The notes below the pieces were generated by a model. That model saw only the letters and a list, made by a program, of their open reading frames with translations, was not told the origin of the DNA and ran no database searches. From Fasciolopsis buskii (taxonomy: Eukaryota > Platyhelminthes > Trematoda > Plagiorchiida > Fasciolidae), in the NCBI GenBank assembly GCA_008360955.1, contig LUCM01000142.1:159371-223370 (forward strand): a stretch of DNA of 64,000 nt, in the 5' to 3' direction. Positions within the stretch are counted from its first letter, which is position 1. Each line of letters starts with the position of its first letter. Both the position numbers and the translations under genes were made by a program. This document shows, piece by piece, positions 55,401-61,211 of this stretch.

Positions 55401-58400
55401 GATATTTATTGAACTGCTTGAAGTAGTACCCACCTTGGGGAGGTTTGGATGCCTTGCCAATTACTTCACGTGCATGGAATTTTGAAAAAACGCTAGTACA
55501 AATACTTTGACGAAATATAGTGTCTATTTTTGCTCTGGAATCCGGGAACTTGGTTCAAAGGACATCTGCGTAATAAGCAAAGTAGTCTAATAAAATACAT
55601 CTAATACATCAGAAGTTATACATTTTGCAAAGCAGATTTGTCCAGGCTAATGATGAGTCAAGGATGGGCCAACACGGGCCCAGATGATGTACATTTTGTT
55701 TTGAGTTTCGAAAAAATTATCCGCTAGTAGAAATGAAACTAATCGGGAACAACGCTCAAAACTTTGTCAGTTATTTCCAACGAAAACTAAGGGAATCTAA
55801 CTCTATCGAATAAAGAAGGGTCATAGACAAACAGTGACAGTCCTTGATTAAGTGGTGCATTTTTCCATATCTGTCCTCCTTCATATTAAAATAATTCATA
55901 TCTGTAGACTGCTCCACGACATGGCTTGTGAATATTTTGTCTTTTAGTTTGTTCCTGATAGTATACACTTCCAGTAGAGTTTTGCGACTCAAAGTGTTGA
56001 TCACCAGCTGGCCTGAAACAGCCCTGCCGAGTTGCAGTTTGTATTTGGGCGTATGCAACTCCAACCTAATAGGTAACACGGTGTTCAAAAAAAAACCGCT
56101 TTATAACTGGGTCCCAAAAAGTCTGCATCTCGCGTGCACCATGAACTGAATTATCTTCTAGTATGAAATGGTGTTGAGAAAGAAAACAAAACGTTGGCTT
56201 CTCATCCGAGCTGGTTGCAGGTGCTCATTAAATTTCCAAAGACCAGGAGAAGCTATAAACAAATCCCCTGCTAGTTCATCTTAACATTGTTTAATCAGGC
56301 CTGCTTTGATTTGTTCTTTAGTTACTTGCGGATGGTTGTGGTAAGAGTTTTGACAAAATAGAACTAGTGAGAGTCCCATTTTGAGTGTAAAAATAAGGAT
56401 TTTCACTTTTTCTTTCCTCATCTGGCTCCTTGGACAGGATGAGCTTCATAAATGTTTCTGATCGCGATTATTCGTGTCTGAGGGTTTAAAACCAGGTCCT
56501 TGCAGACGTCTATTCACTTCGTTTTCTGTTGGCGAATCCAATAGACCATACCGAAGCCAAATTGTTCCACTTCCTCGTAAATGGTATCTAGCCAAATGGT
56601 TAATTGTTCCCTTCGTCGGTGACGGCAGTGATAGGTGAAGCAGAATCAGGATGCGTCTACCCAGCTGCAGTCGGTGGCATTGTACATCCTCTGAAAGACG
56701 GGCGATGCTGGAACGACTTCTAATAGCTTCAGTCAAGATGTTTCCGCGCTTATTAATTTTTCCAACAGATTTAAAACAACGGCTATCGAAAATTCCCCGG
56801 TCACCTGGATGGCCATGTTCCATTTTCATACATTAAAATTGGTCTGACTGCTGAATTAAACACTAATCTTGATTCCTTGACAGATGTTTCTCAGTTTTAG
56901 AAATGCCGTTAAGGAAACTTCAGTGTGCCGCTTGAGGTTATCTGTGGCTTCTGGGTTTGGCAGGATGGCAAAGCACGGGTACTTAAAATCTGATGCAATA
57001 TCTACTGTTTAGCTGTTCCATTGTGGGGCTTACTTTTGCAGGACTAATGAATATCAGGATAATCTTCATTTTGATGGTATTCACCCTAAGACTAAGCCAT
57101 GAAGCGTATTGATCATCGGCTGTTTGCAATATGGTCAGGTTCATTTCAAGCATCAGTTCCATCGTCCACGAATTCAAGGTCCGTAATACTGCATTCTGCA
57201 GAAACTTGTACTAATTAACGGTTGCCCGTGGCGCTTCCGTGGCCCAATCTTTAGCAAAATTGAAGGCCAATGGAAATGAAGAACACCCTCATCGGGTCCC
57301 TGGCTTCATTTCGAATGGTCGAGGCTCTTCGCCATAATCCCGAACACGTGCTTTTGTTTCGCCCTATTACGACCCTACCAAACTAGCCCACTTGGGTGGG
57401 ATGTCATCTGCAGGCGTTATCGCTTACAGTGGTTTACAATTTACTGGGTCGAACGCAGAGCGGAAGTCTGTGAATCATGTGGCGGTGGGACGTTGAGATT
57501 CCTTGCGGTGTTTCGGAATCCTCCGGAGGATAAATATTCGGTTAGTAGATTCAGTGCTTGGAAAAAGCTCTGGTTGGTTGAGTGCGTGCATATTTCTATG
57601 GAGCAAAGCGAGTGAGTACGAGTTGGTCAACTCTTTGGCAGTGATGTCTAGCAGACTGATCCCTCCTTAGTTCCCGCACATTAATTTATTACCTTTCGGA
57701 GGGATGGTAGTAGTGCCGTAGTGCTTTGGCTCACCAAATCTAACGAAACTGGGTATACGGTGGTTCGATGACCGCGGGAAGTAATACCATGTGGTGTCGA
57801 CTTCCACCGAGGGACTTGCTAGACTTCAAACGGTCGATCACACGATGGCGAAGGTTCACACCTAACGCCACACGGCAGGCAAAGTAGAGCTGCTGACTGT
57901 CGGTGCGTTTAGCGGACTGAATTGGTTTAGTCAGCTACCTATTTAACCATTCATATCTGGAATATGTAAGGCAGAGGATTGATGCAAGGTAGGTTGAATG
58001 AACTATCTTTTACCCCTCACCGAGCGACTGATGAGAAAGTGATTAGCGAAGTAACAAGAACTGGTTGCGGTTTTTATTCTACTTACAGTTGTTTTCAGTA
58101 ATTGCATATCTTTATTTGCGGATCGGTTTACCTCACACCTGAAATGTTGATGTGCTGGAATACCAAATAAGTTAGCATCTTTAGCCAAGCTGGGGGATGT
58201 GGATACTTCCGTCAGGTTCGCGGTCCCCAATTTTATCGCACGGCCCTGTTGTATTTCTGTTTTCAATTTAGCCCACAACAGTGAGTGTTGACGAACAAAG
58301 CGAATGTGTTGAGTCTCTTTCTTTAAGCTTACGTCTTCCCCCGGATCCATGTGGGTTTGACGATGAAGCACTTTGAAAGAGTTGGCTTTATACCGGTCGT

Positions 58401-60990
58401 TAGTAAAAATGAAGCTTTACACGTACTGCCTCGGGATTTGATCCGCCCTTATTATCACTCCTCTGAACACCGCGACACAATCTCCCATCTTCCAATGATG
58501 TAGTTCACCGTGATTGACTTAGAAAGTTGTCTGTTGATGAGCTGTTCTCCCTCCATGGTAGAAGCTGTCACCTGAGGCCCTCGGACTGTATGTGGCTTAC
58601 TTATAGCTGATAAAAACAGGAGAACTGAACTAACCCATAACTGTTGTGCTCCGCTAAGGCCAAACTTTTCGAGAATGATGCTTGTCAACGAGTCTTTCGC
58701 GCCCGTCCGAGAGTTCCAGGAACCAGCTATGATAAACATATCCGTTTTGGGAATGGAATTGATCGCCGTCTGAAGACTACCGCAGAATTCGATTTTCTCG
58801 CTAATCCCAAATGAGAGGATTTGGGAGCATGTCGCAAATAGGATAACGTTAGCGTGTTGACTTTTGAAACATGTCTCTCCAATTGTCCCTGAAATCGATC
58901 ACCAAGGGAGCAAAATGGAAGCTGATCCGGATAAAACTATAACGATCGTCTGCGCTGGAAACTTTGATCTTACAGGAGCTGATGCCGCCTAGTCTGATAG
59001 TCGTGCAGCGTCTGACCTTTAGTGTCCGGAGGAGTCTTCTCGTTGTAGCATTCTATGCAGAGGAGTTTTCAAAGTTGAATTAGTCCTGTTCTCATTCTCG
59101 GCATCTCAATAACTGGAGGAGGGCGTGGCGCGTTGCCTCCCAATGAACCCGTGACATTAGTGGCAGAGCATTTAGAAGACATGGCCATGAAGTTTTTCGG
59201 GTGATAGGTACAAGATATCCCCGGCATCACTCGGCCTTTATTCCGTGGCTCCACGTCTAGCTGTTTTACAACTAAGTATGGACTACATGACAGAAGCCTG
59301 TTAACACGTTTCTAATATCCCTGTAGGAGATCGTCCGCTATTCTGTTGAATTAGATTTGAACTAGAAATCCATTCAGCCTTGGTTGTTTGACAGTTTTCT
59401 TTACGAGCCATTTGATTTCACAGTAGATCTCATCCGGAAATTTAAGACCAAATATATTCGCATGCCGTGCAACATCTTTTAGCGTTTCTTTAGTCCTCGG
59501 TTATCCCCAATTCAGATTAGCCCATTTATCGAATGGTTTACCACGTTGTAGCCATTGATGCATGCCTGGGCATCTTGGACCCGCAAGTAAGTGGGTAACT
59601 TAGATAGAAACTAAAGAGGTAGAAGGGTCATAACGGACTATCAACCCAATGGCATTGCACTTGACAAATGCCCCATGGGCTCAAATAAAAGTGACCAAAA
59701 GTCGGGCACTAACTTCTCCGAACTCTCGTGTTCACCAATAGTTCTCGTCGTATCCATTATAATGTTACTCCTGTGCCATATATTTTTTTCAGCGGTGCAT
59801 TATCTATGGGATCTTAATGATATGCTGTTCATTTATTTTGCGGTTAGATACGACGAGGAGCGGAACGAATGGATACTTCCTCAAATGACTGTGGAACGAA
59901 CACAATTGCCCACGGCCCCATTGGATCCGACACACGCTACCTACCGGATCGCTCAGTGTTTGGGTGATCAGAATGATTGCTTCACTACGTCTGCTTCATC
60001 CAACACGAGACTGAGTGTATCCTCACTACTGAATCGGGATGTGGAACGAGAGACTGAAGAAGAAGCGCGTTACTATGCCAAGTTGGCCAGTCGTACCCAA
60101 TCGCAACCGAACTACTTTGCTAATCGTCGAGCAAGCCAATTACTGATTGACGCAGGTAGCTCAAGTGAAGTGAGAAAACAAAAATTCTCACTTGTGATTG
60201 GATTTCCATAAATTATTTTTTCCTTTAACTTTTGCATAGTTTGTATACCACAGAAAGATAACGTAGTCCCGGGGAAGCGACTTGTCGTTTTATCGTAGAA
60301 GAACTCAGATCAAATTTTCAAGATACCTTAAGAATCCTTGTGAGGATAGATCCAAGTCTCCCAAAAGGATCCCACTGGAACACCGGGATGAACTCGATCG
60401 GATTGAGGCAAAAATGTACATTTCGATTAGAGCATCTAGTCACGTCTAATTGGGATTCAGGTTTGTTTCACTCTGAATAATTTTCTTTTCATCTGCATAG
60501 CTTTTCAAATGCAAGAAAAAAGTTGCTAGACGCTAGGTTGTTCGCTAATTTTCGGTCTCAGTGACCTGATAGGCATATTTTGCGATTTATGCGTTTTCTA
60601 GCATTTTTTCTCTTATCGATAAGTTTCATGCAACCAAAAAGCTCAAGTTTCTTGAAAATTTTAAAACACTTGATTTTTCTCCGGGATTTACCGGCTTTCT
60701 AGACAAACAGCATGCTTGTGAATAACTGTCCACTCTTTGTTTCCAACTCCCTTCATCTTTCAGCTGCTCTTGGTGCCGGATCCCATCGTAATAATCTGAA
60801 TTCCAACATGTCCAACCTACACGGATACCTCCATACGGATTGTACGGGAACACTGCCAGGAGCACTGGACGAAATGATGTCCCATATTGGGAGACGCACA
60901 CGCAAACTAGACTCCCGTCTGCGAAACAATACAAGTCCTTCGGGAAATCACGGACCAAATAATTCGCCGTCTTATCGAAGACAAAAATGA
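10093..60990 (+). CDS. KIF17: KIF17/OSM-3-like homodimeric kinesin-2 motor, ten coding exons
   Basis: The joined product is 841 residues from ten exons (347, 211, 336, 300, 160, 223, 223, 191, 308 and 227 bases; 2,526 in total, divisible by three). Seen: an N-terminal kinesin motor with P-loop GQTGCGKS (residues 91-98), switch I SSRSH (207-211), switch II DLAGSE (241-246), and a kinesin-2 neck around 333-358 ([20 protein letters not shown]). Coiled-coil segments and a tail with [13 protein letters not shown] and a C-terminal basic patch RRTRK (810-814) follow. Family knowledge: the RRD-NY-N tail motif separates KIF17/OSM-3 from KIF3A/B; these plus-end motors drive intraflagellar transport in cilia and, in mammals, dendritic cargo transport. 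The length lies between OSM-3 (about 700) and human KIF17 (about 1,030). Every junction is GT-AG with matching phase. Odd points: the locus spans 51 kb for 2.5 kb of coding sequence, and the P-loop has Cys where Ala, Ser or Thr is usual. I infer the function from homology. Confidence 0.95.
10440..16513 (+). other. Intron 1 of the kinesin gene
   Basis: 6,074 bases, GT-AG. I find no clear transposon protein motifs. Several open frames of 60-100 codons (for example 12525-12815 and 13583-13825 on +) have no recognisable content. An AT microsatellite lies at 15689-15710. As the first intron it is the likeliest place for enhancers, but nothing specific can be read. Confidence 0.8.
15689..15710. repeat. 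AT microsatellite in intron 1
   Basis: Short interrupted (AT)n run read directly from the sequence. Confidence 0.9.
16514..16724 (+). CDS. KIF17: KIF17-like exon 2: motor central part
   Basis: Encodes residues 116-186. The acceptor is a pyrimidine run ending TTTTTTCAG at 16513, and the donor is AAT|GTAAGT at 16725. The peptide begins [11 protein letters not shown] and includes the conserved [13 protein letters not shown] and [16 protein letters not shown] stretches of kinesin-2 motors, ending SVEECN. It starts by completing Arg116 and ends in phase 0, matching exon 3. An open frame continues upstream past the acceptor, but only the part after the CAG resembles kinesin. Confidence 0.95.
16725..19623 (+). 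other. Intron 2 of the kinesin gene
   Basis: 2,899 bases, GT-AG. It contains one copy of the dispersed repeat (17661-18350). The remainder shows no recognisable feature. Its 3' end has a strongly pyrimidine-rich tract (19575-19610, CATCTCTCTACATCTCTCTC) before the acceptor. Confidence 0.85.
17661..18350 (-). repeat. Dispersed repeat A, copy 1
   Basis: About 650 bases matching 46173-46800 in the same orientation. Shared anchors include GTGACTGATTG-like text near 17975, TTAGACATCCTGGATGCCCAGT-like text near 18013, ACATACAGCC near 18064 and TTGAGAGCATTT near 18274. Both copies begin next to an AT-rich microsatellite at their low-coordinate end, as a 3' tail would look for a - strand retroelement. 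No coding domain is recognised, so the class is unknown. The strand is inferred from that tail. Confidence 0.75.
19624..19959 (+). CDS. KIF17: KIF17-like exon 3: switch I and switch II
   Basis: Encodes residues 187-298 in phase 0 at both ends. The acceptor is GCACGACAG at 19623 and the donor is CAG|GTGAGT at 19960. It carries the nucleotide-sensing elements: NADSSRSH (switch I, 204-211) and LVDLAGSE (switch II, 239-246), then [18 protein letters not shown] and the microtubule-contacting [14 protein letters not shown] (285-298). All catalytic switch residues expected of an active kinesin ATPase are present. Confidence 0.97.
20590..21010 (+). mobile_element. LINE reverse-transcriptase C-terminal fragment, sense
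   Basis: Translated with frameshifts, it reads DEIDKF, then (S)DEMSSRIQ at about 20655, [12 protein letters not shown] at about 20708-20745, a [15 protein letters not shown] stretch and [18 protein letters not shown], then SNSEGSE. This is the region after the RT palm in the EN-RT LINEs found elsewhere in the window. Several stops arise where Arg CGA or Trp TGG codons are expected (TGA). Only the 3' part of the element is present, typical of 5' truncation at insertion. Confidence 0.75.
24041..24069. repeat. Perfect 11-bp hairpin in intron 3
   Basis: GTCTTTTTCAC and GTGAAAAAGAC pair perfectly across a 7-base loop. There are no other signals around it. Confidence 0.8.
25106..25405 (+). CDS. 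KIF17: KIF17-like exon 4: end of motor, neck linker, neck coil
   Basis: Encodes residues 299-398, phase 0 to phase 0. The acceptor is CGGTTCCAG at 25105 and the donor is CAG|GTAATT at 25406, a weaker donor than the others. The peptide starts [20 protein letters not shown] and continues through [19 protein letters not shown] (last motor helix) into the kinesin-2 neck [23 protein letters not shown]-rich coiled-coil segment follows. This neck is the strongest kinesin-2 family marker in the locus. Confidence 0.97.
25583..25598. repeat. AT microsatellite in intron 4
   Basis: Short (TA)n run read directly from the sequence. Confidence 0.9.
25850..28260 (-). mobile_element. Decayed EN-RT LINE, antisense in intron 4
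   Basis: Read on the - strand. An endonuclease region holds [20 protein letters not shown] at about 27820-27760. The body is decayed, and the RT C-terminal region carries [20 protein letters not shown] near 26200. The 3' end resembles the usual GGQ-MTW-RGMK and LETL-DMA-NRNQ tail ([20 protein letters not shown] near 26000, and [12 protein letters not shown] text near 25890). It is homologous to the copy at 49360-51592: a CTCTCACTGAGA-type stretch and neighbouring text are shared. The most 5' 75 bases (28185-28260) recur at 63295-63370. Multiple stops and frameshifts make it inactive. Confidence 0.8.
31859..32018 (+). CDS. KIF17: KIF17-like exon 5: coiled coil
   Basis: Encodes residues 399-451 plus one base of codon 452. 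The acceptor is TTACTCAG at 31858 and the donor is GACG|GTACGT at 32019. The peptide [20 protein letters not shown], then a run ending [10 protein letters not shown], has the heptad-like charge pattern of the KIF17 stalk. The leftover G is completed by AA in exon 6 to give Glu452. Confidence 0.9.
32019..36039 (+). other. Intron 5 of the kinesin gene
   Basis: 4,021 bases, GT-AG. It contains a sense LINE fragment (34150-34420) and a short AT stretch near 34585. The rest shows no recognisable feature; an 86-codon open frame at 35438-35698 (+) is unassigned. Confidence 0.85.
34150..34420 (+). mobile_element. LINE RT palm-to-thumb fragment, sense
   Basis: Two frames give [20 protein letters not shown] (a decayed Y-A-D-D box and the following helix), then [28 protein letters not shown] and YLGSSISP. 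These are in the order expected for the RT region between the catalytic box and the thumb of EN-RT LINEs. The catalytic tetrad reads VDEV, so it is dead. The block from CCTACAGGAGA through TTGGGTAGCT is shared with the fragment at 38780. Confidence 0.75.
36040..36262 (+). CDS. KIF17: KIF17-like exon 6: divergent stalk segment
   Basis: Encodes the rest of codon 452 through two bases of codon 526. The acceptor is ATGTTTTAG at 36039 and the donor is CG|GTATGT at 36263. The peptide runs [20 protein letters not shown], then a Ser/Thr/Gln-rich low-complexity stretch, and ends [11 protein letters not shown]. This is the least conserved exon. The call rests on matching phases (1 in, 2 out), the open frame and its place between two clear stalk exons. 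Confidence 0.8.
36912..36928. repeat. AT microsatellite in intron 6
   Basis: (AT)n run read directly, followed at once by GGGTGTTTGG. Confidence 0.9.
37600..37742. repeat. Long imperfect inverted repeat (foldback or MITE-like)
   Basis: The left arm GACCGACTGCCCATTGGCAT... (37616 on) pairs with the right arm ending GGCAGTCAGTC at 37731. The arms are about 48 bases and close with GGCAGGTCC/GGACCTGC around a loop of about 20 bases. Pairing extends weakly to about 37600 and 37742. There is no coding capacity. It could be a small hairpin MITE or a structured RNA. Confidence 0.7.
38780..39420 (+). mobile_element. LINE RT C-terminal fragment, sense
   Basis: Reads [17 protein letters not shown] at about 38830, then [10 protein letters not shown] and a [14 protein letters not shown] stretch near 39020-39080. 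It ends [20 protein letters not shown] plus [12 protein letters not shown] (39335-39440), the canonical LINE C-terminus (W-PRD----WLETL-DMAQ). Frameshifts separate the pieces. It is the 3' third of the same EN-RT family seen antisense elsewhere. Confidence 0.8.
40388..40544 (+). mobile_element. tRNA-derived SINE, copy 1
   Basis: The 80-base head (40388-40467) has an A-box-like GGTCAAATGGATAGGGTC and a B-box-like GAGTTCGAGTCTC. Its ends TGACTGG and CCGGTCA form a seven-pair acceptor-like stem with one G-T pair. A tail of about 77 bases follows, with the anchor GAAAATTATGCACACTGTC and CATTAATGAAAGGAGTAAAA. The head and tail both recur in inverted orientation at 43934-44104. Confidence 0.75.
41955..42100 (-). 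repeat. Foldback with hammerhead-like motif, degenerate
   Basis: Arms at 41979-41995 (GTTTTTAGATGATTGGT) and 42051-42071 (the complement, with a 4-base insertion) enclose about 55 bases. Read on the - strand, the loop contains GATGAAACAGCTGTAC (42044-42029), a 16-base identity with the foldback at 63853-63868. The motif order resembles a hammerhead ribozyme core, but the CTGATGA part is altered and overlaps the arm. Confidence 0.45.
42690..43460. repeat. Diverged tandem duplication, unit about 427 bases
   Basis: The segment at about 42690-43015 matches about 43107-43450 at an offset near 427 bases. Matches include GGACAG(C/G)TAGA, GAAATGC(A/C)AA, and CACGTGGACGAAATTTC against AATGTGGACAAAATTTCG. 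Both units end at TCTTCGCGTAAAAACCA or TCCTAGCGTAAAAGCCA. Substitutions and indels are many, so the duplication is old. No function is apparent. Confidence 0.6.
43934..44104 (-). mobile_element. tRNA-derived SINE, copy 2 (inverted)
   Basis: The reverse complement starts TCCGGTGGTGGTAAATCGAA, has a B-box-like GGATCGAATCCTCC, and continues to TGATGCACACTGTTATTTC and ATTAATGAAGGAAGTAAAAA. It is colinear with copy 1 over head and tail, with a 60-base CT/GC-rich middle that differs. Compared with copy 1 it has a better B box and a weaker acceptor match. Confidence 0.75.
44400..45360 (+). mobile_element. Ty3/gypsy LTR retrotransposon remnant (RT joined to integrase)
   Basis: Frame-broken translation gives the RT segments [26 protein letters not shown]-like ([10 protein letters not shown]) and [18 protein letters not shown] (about 44465-44665). 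After a deletion it gives integrase segments [13 protein letters not shown] (about 44915), [13 protein letters not shown] (about 45010), [26 protein letters not shown] (about 45120-45175) and [14 protein letters not shown] (about 45310). The RT catalytic box, RNase H and the integrase zinc finger are missing or unrecognisable, so it is dead. No LTRs could be paired by eye. Confidence 0.8.
46154..46180. repeat. AT microsatellite bordering repeat A copy 2
   Basis: (AT)n run read directly; copy 1 has a shorter AT run at the same border, so this may be the repeat's own tail. Confidence 0.9.
46268..46299. repeat. Perfect 15-bp palindromic hairpin
   Basis: CAATCTCTGTGTGGT, a 2-base loop AA, then its exact complement ending AGAGATTG. 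It lies inside repeat A copy 2. Confidence 0.9.
46380..46411. repeat. Perfect 11-bp hairpin
   Basis: TGTTCTAGGAC and GTCCTAGAACA flank a 10-base C-rich loop (CCTGCCCCGT). It lies inside repeat A copy 2 and is absent from copy 1. Confidence 0.9.
47029..47251 (+). CDS. KIF17: KIF17-like exon 7: GIVGGE motif and basic coiled coil
   Basis: Encodes residues 526-600. The acceptor is CGCTCTAG at 47028 and the donor is AAA|GTATGT at 47252. It begins [17 protein letters not shown], which matches the IVGGE motif of the KIF17/OSM-3 stalk. A strongly basic region follows ([20 protein letters not shown]), then [20 protein letters not shown]. It completes Arg526 and ends in phase 0. Confidence 0.92.
48850..49164 (+). 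mobile_element. LINE C-terminal fragment, sense, badly decayed
   Basis: Pieces resemble the region after the RT palm. Near 48940 is a GSET-W-like stretch (GGTTCCGAAACATGACG, with Trp read as TGA), and near 49060 is LVDQVGSTP. These are followed by [11 protein letters not shown] and a [14 protein letters not shown] end. It aligns in order with the fragment at 20590-21010. The block ends at a (TA)n run. Confidence 0.6.
49165..49195. repeat. AT microsatellite after a sense LINE fragment
   Basis: (TA)n with an interruption, lying between a sense LINE 3' end and the 3' end of the antisense LINE at 49360. Confidence 0.9.
49360..51592 (-). mobile_element. Decayed EN-RT LINE, antisense in intron 7
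   Basis: The best-preserved LINE here, read from 51592 down. Endonuclease: [38 protein letters not shown] (51512-51210), then [17 protein letters not shown] and HARVCTKLF. Reverse transcriptase: [20 protein letters not shown] (about 50680), [20 protein letters not shown] and [15 protein letters not shown] (50537-50316), then the catalytic box [15 protein letters not shown] at about 50150, where Y-A-D-D has become YADG. C-terminus: [32 protein letters not shown] and [15 protein letters not shown] ending at 49360. It is 5'-truncated within the endonuclease and shows frameshifts, so it is inactive. Confidence 0.9.
52304..52333. repeat. (TA)n/(TTTA)n microsatellite
   Basis: A TA run passing into TTTA repeats, read directly. 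Confidence 0.9.
52486..52623 (+). CDS. Candidate optional exon in intron 7 (46 codons, phase 0-0)
   Basis: A GGTCAG acceptor at 52485 and a TCG|GTAACT donor at 52624 bound an open 138-base stretch. It encodes [16 protein letters not shown]..., ending KSLDYIEQS. Exons 7 and 8 meet in phase 0, so its inclusion would keep the frame. It is charged and helix-prone, like the flanking stalk. Against it: exons 7 and 8 join with normal family spacing without it, the acceptor pyrimidine tract is poor, and I recognise no homologue. It could also be chance or part of another transcript. Confidence 0.3.
53071..53175 (+). mobile_element. tRNA-like (SINE-type) segment
   Basis: GTAGGCTGGGTGGCCGAATG and ATTAGGCG resemble the 5' end and A box of a Ser/Leu-type tRNA. 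A B-box-like GGTTTGAGTCCGAA lies at 53154. The boxes are further apart than in a functional tRNA, and the acceptor stem does not close, so it is a SINE head or tRNA pseudogene at best. Confidence 0.35.
54512..54702 (+). CDS. KIF17: KIF17-like exon 8: conserved tail signature
   Basis: Encodes residues 601-663 plus two bases of codon 664. The acceptor is GTTGATGCAG at 54511 and the donor is CCAA|GTAAGG at 54703. It carries [20 protein letters not shown] and [20 protein letters not shown]. The RRD-NY-N segment is diagnostic for KIF17/OSM-3 rather than KIF3. It joins exon 7 with spacing that I recall as standard for the family, which argues against an obligatory exon between them. Confidence 0.93.
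54911..54940. repeat. AT microsatellite in intron 8
   Basis: Interrupted (AT)n, read directly. Confidence 0.9.
56440..59090 (-). mobile_element. Decayed RTE-like EN-RT LINE, antisense in intron 8
   Basis: Read from 59090 down. The endonuclease starts with [19 protein letters not shown] text and includes [20 protein letters not shown] at 58739-58680 (the usual GDWNARTG box) and KFGLSGAQ. Next is RT with [15 protein letters not shown] (about 57670) and [17 protein letters not shown] (about 57460), in which the catalytic Asp of the D-F-R-A-A-F-D motif is visible. The catalytic box region follows (LEFVDD at about 57170), then [15 protein letters not shown] (about 57100) and a C-terminus with [20 protein letters not shown] (about 56560). 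Its motifs differ from the two other antisense copies, so it is a separate family. Frameshifts and stops make it inactive. Confidence 0.85.
59848..60155 (+). CDS. KIF17: KIF17-like exon 9: tail
   Basis: Encodes codon 664 (completed to Lys) through one base of codon 767. The acceptor is GCGGTTAG at 59847 and the donor is GCAG|GTAGCT at 60156. The peptide starts [20 protein letters not shown], resembling the W-x-(I/L)-P stretch that follows the RRD motif in KIF17. It continues with a Ser/Thr-rich segment and [20 protein letters not shown]. An alternative donor (GAA|GTGAGA at 60171) would leave the wrong phase for exon 10. Confidence 0.88.
60156..60763 (+). other. Intron 9 of the kinesin gene
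   Basis: 608 bases, GT-AG, the only short intron. I see no repeat or RNA gene in it. Confidence 0.88.
60764..60990 (+). CDS. KIF17: KIF17-like exon 10: C-terminus and stop
   Basis: Encodes residues 767-841 and the TGA at 60988-60990. The acceptor is CATCTTTCAG at 60763. The peptide is [11 protein letters not shown], then a Gly/Asn/Ser-rich run, [20 protein letters not shown] and an end of SPSYRRQK. The basic cluster at 810-820 could play the part of the C-terminal nuclear/ciliary localisation signal known in mammalian KIF17; that is inference. The next polyadenylation signal is about 216 bases downstream. Confidence 0.85.
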
Positions 60991-61205
60991 ATTTTTCCCG
61001 CAACCACTCAGCTAGCCAATCAAGCCGATAATCTGTGAACGACGTGTTTATGTTCACTTTTACTCGGGAGGGCAGTGCACCCTGCCAAAATTGGTTTGTG
61101 CGCGATCTCAGCATAATCAGCCAACATCTGAGTAACTGTATATTCAATGACCAGAGCGCCCAAGCATACTTTCTTACCAATCAATTAAATTAAAATTAAA
61201 CATTA

Positions 61206-61211
61206 AATAAA
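61206..61211 (+). terminator. Polyadenylation signal AATAAA
   Basis: A canonical AATAAA sits in an A-rich stretch 216 bases after the kinesin stop codon. It is the first canonical hexamer that I see downstream on the + strand and would give a short 3' UTR. Confidence 0.6.

Larger units (their letters stand above)
54703..59847 (+). other. Intron 8 of the kinesin gene
   Basis: 5,145 bases, GT-AG. It contains an AT microsatellite (54911-54940) and a long antisense LINE (56440-59090). The stretch 54945-56430 has no recognised element. Confidence 0.85.

Noticed and set aside
58026..58060. CTGATGAG in intron 8 as a hammerhead core
   Set aside because: It is not followed by a stem and GAAA; the nearest text is GAAGT without pairing.
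60171..60176. Alternative donor GAA|GTGAGA for exon 9
   Set aside because: It would leave phase 0, whereas exon 10 needs one preceding base; the donor at 60156 fits.
60626..61180. 184-codon - strand open frame
   Set aside because: It overlaps kinesin exon 10 antisense and shows no recognisable protein features.
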